Below the pieces are notes generated by a model. It was not told the DNA's origin and did not search any database. It saw only the letters and a list, made by a program, of their open reading frames with translations. Below are positions 1-3,811 of a stretch of DNA of 5,898 nt, piece by piece (position 1 is the stretch's first letter; every line of letters begins with the position of its first letter). A program made the translations under genes and the position numbers. This DNA comes from Burkholderiales bacterium (lineage in GTDB: Bacteria; Pseudomonadota; Gammaproteobacteria; Burkholderiales; SG8-39): NCBI GenBank assembly GCA_017880745.1, contig JADGRR010000221.1, positions 1 to 5,898 on the forward strand, given 5' to 3'.

Positions 1-651
1 CAGCCAAGCGAGAACACCCACGACTCCGCCGGTTGCAAGCGCGCCGGGAAATCTGCCTAACACGGCGCGCAGCACCCCGCCTATCACGAGCGCAAGAATG
101 AAAATGACGGGGGCATACTGCTGAATATCTGCAATGCCGCCAGCCGGTCTTCGGCTGGGCGCCGGCAACGGCTCGCCGTCGATTACGCGGATGATCTGGT
201 CGACCCCGGCAGTAATGCCGCCATAGAAATCTCCTTGCTTGAAGCGCGGTGTAATAGTCTCGCTGATGATGCGCTTGCTGGTGGCGTCGTTGAGTGCGCC
301 CTCCAGGCCGTACCCCACCTCGAGGCGCAGCGCGCGGTCGGCCTTGGCGACGACCAGGATCGCACCGTCATCCACTTTCTTCCGTCCCAGTTTCCATTGC
401 TCCGCAACGCGCAAGGAATATTGCTCGATGGTTTCCGGAGCGGTGGTGGGAACAATGAGCACCGCGAGCTGACTGCCCTTCCTGGCTTCAAACGCTTGCA
501 GCGTCTGCTCCAGGGCAGCCTTCTGCTCTGCGCCGAGCGTGGCGGTCTGGTCGGTGACGCGCCCGGTCAGGGGCGGGACCGCGATTTGTGCTCCGGCTAC
601 GAGAGACCAGCAAAGCGCGAACGCAAGAAATGACGCTCTTGCCGTGTTCAT
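1..651 (-). CDS. TPM-domain (YgcG-type) exported, membrane-anchored protein, partial (C-terminus off the left edge)
   Basis: The frame is open from an ATG at 649-651 to base 1, giving 217 residues with no stop. Residues 1-21 form a signal peptide (hydrophobic 8-19, likely cleavage AGA|Q after 21). Residues about 30-155 match the TPM domain: the start VTDQTATL, then QLAVLIVPT, the conserved DDGAILVVA (94-102), and RLEVGYGLEGALND (109-122). A proline-rich linker follows, then a membrane segment at about 180-198 and the start of a second near 204-217, the usual signal–TPM–linker–membrane layout. In other bacteria the family is called a putative phosphatase or is linked to membrane-protein quality control (photosystem II repair in plants); the activity here is unknown. 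The start is fixed by the neighbour: lemA ends at 657, only 5 bases before this ATG, so translation is probably coupled, and no strong separate ribosome site is visible. Family call is secure, function is not. Confidence 0.93.
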   Translation of the reverse strand, partial: MNTARASFLAFALCWSLVAGAQIAVPPLTGRVTDQTATLGAEQKAALEQTLQAFEARKGSQLAVLIVPTTAPETIEQYSLRVAEQWKLGRKKVDDGAILVVAKADRALRLEVGYGLEGALNDATSKRIISETITPRFKQGDFYGGITAGVDQIIRVIDGEPLPAPSRRPAGGIADIQQYAPVIFILALVIGGVLRAVLGRFPGALATGGVVGVLAWL

Positions 652-656
652 TGCCG

Positions 657-1289
657 TCACTTCGCGGCTCCCTGAGCCTCACCCTGGGGTTTGGCTGGCG
701 CTGGCCCGAAATCTACTTTAGGAGGCTTAGCAATTTCCTTTTCGTTTTCTACCGCAAAGTTGGGCTTCGCTTTGTATCCGAACGCCATCGCCGTCAGGTT
801 GGAGGGGAAGGAGCGCACCGTCACGTTGTATTCCTGTACCGACTTGATGTAGCGGTCGCGCGCAACCGTGATGCGGTTTTCGGTGCCCTCCAATTGCGCC
901 TGCAGGTCGCGGAAGTTGGCGTCGGACTTCAACTGCGGATAGTTCTCGGACACCACCAGCAACCTGGAAAGCGCGCCTGACAGCTCTCCCTGCGCGGTCT
1001 GGAACTTGGCAAAGGCGTCAGGGCTGTTGATGAGCTCCGGGGTCGCCTGGATGCTGCCGACTTTGGCGCGGGCGTTGGTGACGCCAAGCAACACTTCCTT
1101 TTCCTGGGCGGCGAAGCCCTTCACGGTATTCACCAGGTTGGGTATCAGGTCCGCACGGCGTTGATACTGGTTCAGCACCTCGGACCAGCTCGCCTTGATC
1201 TGTTCGTCGCTGCTCTGCAAGGTGTTGTAGCCGCAGCCGGCAAGGCTGAACGTCGCCAGCACTGCCAAAGCTGCCAATAATCGGCGCAT
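657..1289 (-). CDS. lemA: LemA family lipoprotein
   Basis: This is a complete 210-residue protein. It begins with a lipoprotein signal, residues 1-18 ending in the lipobox LAG|C with Cys19 as the expected lipidated residue. The body is the LemA helical domain: YQRRADLIPNLVNTVKG (42-58), then the conserved stretch from about 113 to 140 containing SENYPQL, NFRDLQ and EGTENRI, and YNVTVRSFPSNL near 154-165. The tail (about 185-210) is rich in Pro, Ala and Lys and probably disordered. Length is normal for the family. LemA proteins are membrane-attached with the helical domain outside the cytoplasm; the biochemical role is not established. Genes for LemA and TPM proteins are very often adjacent, as here, which suggests a shared envelope function. 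Start chosen by the GGAGAGA ribosome site just upstream. The upstream Met-rich gene ends 34 bases away on the same strand, so read-through transcription is likely. Confidence 0.95.
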   Translation of the reverse strand: MRRLLAALAVLATFSLAGCGYNTLQSSDEQIKASWSEVLNQYQRRADLIPNLVNTVKGFAAQEKEVLLGVTNARAKVGSIQATPELINSPDAFAKFQTAQGELSGALSRLLVVSENYPQLKSDANFRDLQAQLEGTENRITVARDRYIKSVQEYNVTVRSFPSNLTAMAFGYKAKPNFAVENEKEIAKPPKVDFGPAPAKPQGEAQGAAK

Positions 1290-1293
1290 TTCG

Positions 1294-1300
1294 TCTCTCC
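1294..1300 (-). promoter_or_regulatory. Ribosome binding site of lemA
   Basis: On the minus strand GGAGAGA lies 4 bases before the ATG at 1289. This supports the chosen start, which also gives a complete lipoprotein signal. Confidence 0.7.
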
Positions 1301-1323
1301 CGTACGGTGATGATGTCGAAGCG

Positions 1324-1671
1324 CTATTTCGCCGGTGATTTCATCGACGGATCACGCTTCATTTCCTCCATTTGCTTGTACATTTGATCCCGCGTGCCCG
1401 ACATGCGGTTCATCATGATCGAGATGCGCTCCAGGTGTTTATCCATTTGCTTCATCTTCTCGGACGTGACGTCGCCGCCCTTCATCTCTTTCATCATCTC
1501 CTTCAGTTCCTGAGTCATTTGCTTCATCATGTCGCGCATCACCTGCTGATGCTCACTCACCCCGGCTTGGTTTTTCATGCCTTCCGCCGGCTGCGCGCTC
1601 GCTGGCACCGAGGTAAGCATGCTTAAACCCAGGACAAGCGCGGACATTGAAACTATTGTTTTCTTGATCAT
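1324..1671 (-). CDS. Methionine-rich exported small protein, function unknown
   Basis: The gene is complete and encodes 115 residues. Residues 1-26 form a clear Sec signal peptide (KK at 3-4, hydrophobic 10-20, cleavage ASA|Q after 26). The mature part has 17 Met in 89 residues and is almost all predicted helix. It contains Met-spaced runs such as MRDMMKQM and MMKEMKGG and later ISIMMNRM and MYKQMEEMKRD, with Lys and Glu between; it has no Cys and a single His pair region (EHQQ). Met clusters of MxxM type are a known way to bind Cu(I)/Ag(I) in the periplasm, as in other copper-resistance proteins, but no named family is recognised here. Its C-terminus (KSPAK) resembles that of the broken neighbour upstream (SMPAK), hinting at common descent. 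A strong AAAGGAG ribosome site, 7 bases before ATG, fixes the start. Periplasmic metal buffering is an inference from composition and the nearby Cu ATPase. Confidence 0.88.
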   Translation of the reverse strand: MIKKTIVSMSALVLGLSMLTSVPASAQPAEGMKNQAGVSEHQQVMRDMMKQMTQELKEMMKEMKGGDVTSEKMKQMDKHLERISIMMNRMSGTRDQMYKQMEEMKRDPSMKSPAK

Positions 1672-1678
1672 GTTGAAA

Positions 1679-1685
1679 CTCCTTT
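1679..1685 (-). promoter_or_regulatory. Ribosome binding site of the intact Met-rich gene
   Basis: AAAGGAG on the minus strand, 7 bases before the ATG at 1671. It is close to the ideal Shine-Dalgarno sequence and spacing, suggesting efficient translation. Confidence 0.8.
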
Positions 1686-1774
1686 GTGCAATTTCGCTGT
1701 GCTACTTCGATTTGCCTGGTGCAGCCCAAACTCGCATGCAGCCAACCAATTAAACGCAGAATCCAATCTCGCCG

Positions 1775-2227
1775 TTACTTGGCAGGCATCGACTCCATTG
1801 CCTGATCGTGCTGCATCATCTGCTCCATCATCATCTGCATCATGTCCATGCGCTTTTCCATCATTTCGTGGTGCTGCATCATGTCGCCCGCCGCCATGCC
1901 GCCTTTCTTGCCTTTCTTCATCATGCCGCTGCCCTGCGCGCCGCCCATCATCATCGGGCCGCCCATGCCGCGCATCGCCTTCATGTTTTCCTGCATCGCC
2001 TGCATGTGCTCCTGCATCAGCTTCTGGCGTTCGGTCGGGCCGGTTGCCGCCCGGAGCTATTTCATCTGCTGCTGCATTTCTTTCATGTTTTCCTTCATCC
2101 GGGACCGTTGTCTGTCCATACCCATGCTCATCGCCGGTTTGGCGGGCGCGGATTTTTCCTGCGCTGATAGGATATGCGCCGACGGAGCGTAGGCGATATT
2201 TGCGGAAACTGGTATTGGGGTTTTCAT
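1775..2227 (-). pseudogene. Met-rich exported protein gene interrupted by an in-frame amber codon
   Basis: One reading frame runs from ATG 2227 to the stop at 1775, 150 codons, broken only by TAG at codon 57 (2057-2059). The first 56 residues hold a weak signal-like start (MKTPIPVSANIAYAPSAHILSA|QEK) and a Met-rich helix ending MKENMKEMQQQMK. Codons 58-150 continue in the same frame in the same style: LRAATGPTERQKL, MQEHMQAMQENMKAM, a Gly/Met linker GGPMMMGG, then MMEKRMDMMQMMMEQMM and a PAK end. About a third of the last 80 residues are Met. The continuity across the TAG in register and composition argues that this was a single protein and that a Lys, Gln or Glu codon mutated. The signal core is also spoiled by Pro4, Pro6, Asn10 and Pro15, consistent with decay. 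Alternatives: two short proteins (56 and 80 residues; the second would lack a signal and has only a poor ribosome site), amber read-through, or a sequencing error. Only a weak purine-rich GAGAAAGA precedes the start. Confidence 0.75.
2057..2059 (-). other. In-frame TAG codon inside the Met-rich frame
   Basis: The + strand reads cta, so the minus strand reads AAA-TAG-CTC within QQQMK-stop-LRAATG. A single base change from AAG, CAG or GAG would restore a 150-residue frame. No frame change is needed: the two halves are 324 bases (108 codons) apart in their first listed Met codons and share phase. Confidence 0.9.
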
Positions 2228-2362
2228 ATTGATCTTTCTCTTAGGGTTGAATAAATTCGTGTTTCCGTTACTGGCGACTGCTGGCAGCCAAGGCTTGCCG
2301 CGGGCGCAAGACGACACCTCCACGACGGCCTGGCTTGGCATCCGGCGGTCCGGCTGCGTACC

Positions 2363-2578
2363 TTATTTCTTTCCGGAGATGAGCGAGAAAAGCGCAACGC
2401 CTAGCACGACGACAAGCAAGGTGGGAAGCCACATCCAGCTGACTCCGCCCATGCTTCCGCTCCCCATCATCCCGCCACTGAACATTGTCCCGGTCGCCAT
2501 CCCGCCACCGAAGAGCAGCAACAGCAAGACTACGACGACAAACGCGATGACCAGGGCTGTCTTGCTTGTAGCGTCCAT
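2363..2578 (-). CDS. Small two-helix membrane protein with Gly/Met-rich loop
   Basis: The chosen frame starts at the ATG at 2578 and encodes 71 residues. An AAAGGA ribosome site lies 10 bases upstream; the frame is open further upstream to 2761, but that extension is Arg-rich, without a good ribosome site, and is unlikely to be translated. Residues 8-23 form a very hydrophobic helix (a run of Val and Leu), residues 24-47 a loop made mostly of Gly, Met and Ser (GGGMATG, GGMMGSGSMGG), and residues 48-67 a second helix beginning WMWLP. The end is SGKK. The short loop carries five Met, so contact with a soft metal is possible, but no Cys or His is present. No family is recognised. It is the first gene of the minus-strand block, in line with the Met-rich exported genes that follow, and could be a membrane partner of them; that link is inference. 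Confidence 0.8.
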   Translation of the reverse strand: MDATSKTALVIAFVVVVLLLLLFGGGMATGTMFSGGMMGSGSMGGVSWMWLPTLLVVVLGVALFSLISGKK

Positions 2579-2588
2579 GACGTGAATT

Positions 2589-2594
2589 TCCTTT
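2589..2594 (-). promoter_or_regulatory. Ribosome binding site deciding the start of the 71-residue membrane protein
   Basis: AAAGGA on the minus strand, 10 bases before ATG 2578. It favours the short start over the upstream ATG at 2761. Confidence 0.6.
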
Positions 2595-2865
2595 GAAAGG
2601 GTAAATTTGAAGCTCGATTCCCGCCGTAGAATGGCTGGCGCCATAGCTATGATATGCAACGCTGTTCTCCGGTCACGCCGCTGGCCACGGTGCTCACTGG
2701 CGGCGTTCGCATGACCAATTACGGGAACGAGAACATCTCTTATAGATGCAAACCCTTTCACCGTCTGTACGCTACTGCACAGAACGCCGTTATCGCCTGT
2801 TGTGACGCCAAGTTAATTTCCTGAGCCGCAACGCTTCAGGCGCGCAGCAATTAGCTGGCGGCGCC

Positions 2866-2881
2866 ATTACAAGTTTGTAAT
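2866..2881. promoter_or_regulatory. Perfect inverted repeat ATTACAA-GT-TTGTAAT, candidate response-regulator box
   Basis: A 7-base arm is repeated exactly in inverted form around a 2-base centre. The TTACA/TGTAA pattern resembles boxes bound by OmpR-type copper response regulators (the CusR box TGACAA-NN-TTGTCA has the same geometry; CopR/PcoR boxes are similar). It stands 288 bases before the minus-strand block and 394 before the plus-strand block, farther than such boxes normally lie from a start codon, so a long leader or another transcript would be needed. No regulator gene is in the window. Confidence 0.5.
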
Positions 2882-2935
2882 TTTCGGAAACAGCCGCCGG
2901 TCGCGCGCACAAACCAAGGCATTGGACTCGACTGT

Positions 2936-2957
2936 TCGACCGATTCTATCGGGTCGA
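2936..2957. repeat. Imperfect hairpin
   Basis: TCGACCGAT (2936-2944) pairs with ATCGG-G-TCGA (2948-2957): nine base pairs around a TCT loop with one bulged G. No T-run follows on either strand, so it is not a typical intrinsic terminator. Confidence 0.45.
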
Positions 2958-2962
2958 CCCTT

Positions 2963-2990
2963 CCCGCCAAGAGGCAAGCGAAGAGGCGGG
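2963..2990. repeat. GC-rich inverted repeat
   Basis: CCCGCC (2963-2968) is repeated inverted as GGCGGG (2985-2990), with a 16-base loop containing two AGAGGC/GAGGC copies. It directly follows the previous hairpin. No T-run follows; function unknown. Confidence 0.35.
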
Positions 2991-3144
2991 GCCCGGTCCA
3001 CTCACCGCGTTTCCACTCGTGGCGTTAGGTGGGGAGCCAATGCATAGTTGCAATCCGCGCGTCATGCCTTTGTTGGAATCGCCCGCCTATAGTTCATTCA
3101 CTAACGTGCGCCAACGCACGGAAAAAACTATTTTTGGCGCATAT

Positions 3145-3168
3145 CATTCGCATTCTCATTCTCGTTCC
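3145..3168. promoter_or_regulatory. Tandem CATTC-type hexamers, Fur-box-like
   Basis: Four consecutive hexamers read CATTCG, CATTCT, CATTCT, CGTTCC. On the other strand this is GAATGAGAATGCGAATG, close to the AATGAGAAT/AATGCGAAT core of proteobacterial Fur boxes, which are also built from repeated hexamers. It lies 107-130 bases upstream of the ATG at 3275. No clear -35/-10 pair overlaps it, so regulation by Fur is a weak inference. Confidence 0.3.
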
Positions 3169-3260
3169 ATAGAGAGTTGCACGGACGCAAACGTCGTCCT
3201 GGCCGAGCGCGCCGCAAGGTGTTTGGCCGACATCGTATTTTGACTTTACTGCTATTAACT

Positions 3261-3267
3261 AAGGAGA
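3261..3267 (+). promoter_or_regulatory. Ribosome binding site of the His/Met-repeat gene
   Basis: AAGGAGA lies 7 bases before ATG 3275, a near-ideal Shine-Dalgarno sequence that fixes this start. Confidence 0.85.
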
Positions 3268-3274
3268 TTTCGTC

Positions 3275-3643
3275 ATGTCTATCAACACCAAAATCCGGCT
3301 TGCCATTCTCGCCTCCTCTGTTGCGCTCGCTGTTGCGGCACCTGCTGCGTTCGCAATAGTTGGCGGCGTGACCTCCAGCGCACAAGTCACCAAAACGGAT
3401 ACTACCCCCGCGAACAACCCCGAGCAGGATACGCATGAGAAGCTCGTGCCAATCGGCGCGGTGCCCGATACCGGCACGTCCTCCTACCGCTCGGAGGGCA
3501 GCACGCCGGATGCCGCCCCCGGGCATGAAACCAAGAAGGTAATGCACATGAAGCATATGAAGCACATGAAGCACAAGAAGATGACGCCGAATGACCCGGA
3601 CGCGTCTGCCATTCAACAACAGCCCGGGGTGCCGAAGTACTGA
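3275..3643 (+). CDS. Small exported protein with a His/Met/Lys repeat, function unknown
   Basis: The gene is complete, encoding 122 residues. Residues 1-27 form a strong Sec signal peptide (K6, R8, hydrophobic 9-26, cleavage AFA|I). The mature part up to about residue 85 is polar, rich in Thr, Pro, Ser and Asp, and looks disordered. Residues 90-103 read MHMKHMKHMKHKKM, a three-residue repeat that places His and Met every third position, with positive charge. The C-terminal tail (PNDPDASAIQQQPGVPKY) is again disordered. No Cys is present. His/Met repeats of this kind occur in periplasmic Cu/Ag-binding proteins such as SilE-like chaperones, but the spacing here is different and I do not recognise a family. 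The ribosome site is excellent, a terminator follows directly, and the Cu ATPase gene starts 169 bases downstream from its own promoter. Periplasmic copper binding is inferred. Confidence 0.85.
   Translation: MSINTKIRLAILASSVALAVAAPAAFAIVGGVTSSAQVTKTDTTPANNPEQDTHEKLVPIGAVPDTGTSSYRSEGSTPDAAPGHETKKVMHMKHMKHMKHKKMTPNDPDASAIQQQPGVPKY
3545..3580 (+). repeat. Four 9-base tandem repeats encoding the H-M-K motif
   Basis: The units are CACATGAAG, CATATGAAG, CACATGAAG and CACAAGAAG. They differ at one or two positions, so the repeat has begun to diverge. Copy number could vary between strains by slippage, changing the number of His-Met-Lys units without shifting frame. Confidence 0.85.
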
Positions 3644-3665
3644 GCGTTTGCGGGCACCGAGAAGA

Positions 3666-3703
3666 CGGGGGGACCGACAAGGAACGGCCCCCCCGATTAT
3701 TTT
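3666..3703 (+). terminator. Intrinsic terminator after the His/Met-repeat gene
   Basis: CGGGGGG (3666-3672) pairs with CCCCCCG (3689-3695). After one A·C mismatch, CCG (3674-3676) pairs with CGG (3685-3687), leaving an 8-base loop. The T-rich ATTATTTT follows at once. It lies 23 bases past the stop and should isolate this gene from the ATPase gene. Confidence 0.9.
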
Positions 3704-3730
3704 CCGCAGCCGGCACCGGACTCTGGCCTT

Positions 3731-3771
3731 ATACCCCTGGCTGGTATTTGACAAATACCCCGGTCAGGTAT
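3731..3771 (+). promoter_or_regulatory. Operator array of four alternating half-sites before the Cu ATPase gene
   Basis: ATACC (3731), GGTAT (3743), ATACC (3755) and GGTAT (3767) start exactly 12 bases apart. Read as two sites they are ATACCCCTGGCTGGTAT and ATACCCCGGTCAGGTAT. Read across the centre they form a perfect 17-base palindrome, GGTATTTG-A-CAAATACC. The array covers the -35 box and spacer of the promoter, a position suited to repression. TACC...GGTA sites with C-rich left arms resemble CsoR-family copper-sensor operators; a MerR/CueR-type site is the alternative, but the 17-base promoter spacer is not the stretched one typical of that family. Confidence 0.7.
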
Positions 3772-3776
3772 ATTCT
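3748..3776 (+). promoter_or_regulatory. Sigma-70 promoter of the Cu ATPase gene
   Basis: A consensus -35 TTGACA (3748-3753) is followed by 17 bases and a -10-like TATTCT (3771-3776). An overlapping TATATT at 3769 would give a 15-base spacer and is less likely. Expected transcription start is near 3783, giving a leader of about 30 bases to ATG 3812. Confidence 0.7.
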
Positions 3777-3811
3777 TTGCGCCATATCTTCTTGGTTTCA
3801 CGCTGGCGCCC

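Larger units (their letters stand above)
2579..3274. other. Long non-coding region between the divergent blocks
   Basis: About 700 bases separate the first minus-strand gene from the first plus-strand gene. No reading frame here has both a plausible ribosome site and protein-like composition. The region holds a perfect inverted repeat (2866-2881), two hairpins (2936-2957, 2963-2990), a short GC-rich hairpin CGTGCG-CCAA-CGCACG (3105-3120) and a row of CATTC-type hexamers (3145-3168). Promoters for both blocks must lie here or close by, but I could not find a sigma-70 promoter with both boxes convincing. Confidence 0.6.

Noticed and set aside
235..633. Plus-strand open frame opposite the TPM gene
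   Set aside because: The minus frame gives a full TPM domain with signal peptide; the plus frame has no recognisable features.
1684..2232. Plus-strand open frames across the broken Met-rich gene
   Set aside because: Met codons (ATG) read as CAT on the other strand, so these frames are just His-, Ser- or Ile-rich mirror images of the Met-rich protein.
2579..2761. N-terminal extension of the 71-residue membrane protein to an ATG at 2761
   Set aside because: The extension is Arg/His-rich and precedes a hydrophobic helix with its own ribosome site and ATG at 2578, which is the better start.
3105..3120. CGTGCG-CCAA-CGCACG hairpin as an intrinsic terminator
   Set aside because: The next bases are GGAAAAAACTATTTTT rather than an immediate T-run, and there is no gene ending just upstream on either strand.
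3545..3580. Tandem 9-base repeats as a CRISPR or transposon feature
   Set aside because: The units are short, contiguous, in frame with a coding sequence and without spacers; they are a coding repeat.
3128..3754. Minus-strand open frame of 208 codons opposite the His/Met-repeat gene
   Set aside because: It is Arg-rich, crosses the terminator and the ATPase promoter region, and has no ribosome site. The plus-strand gene has a signal peptide and an ideal ribosome site.
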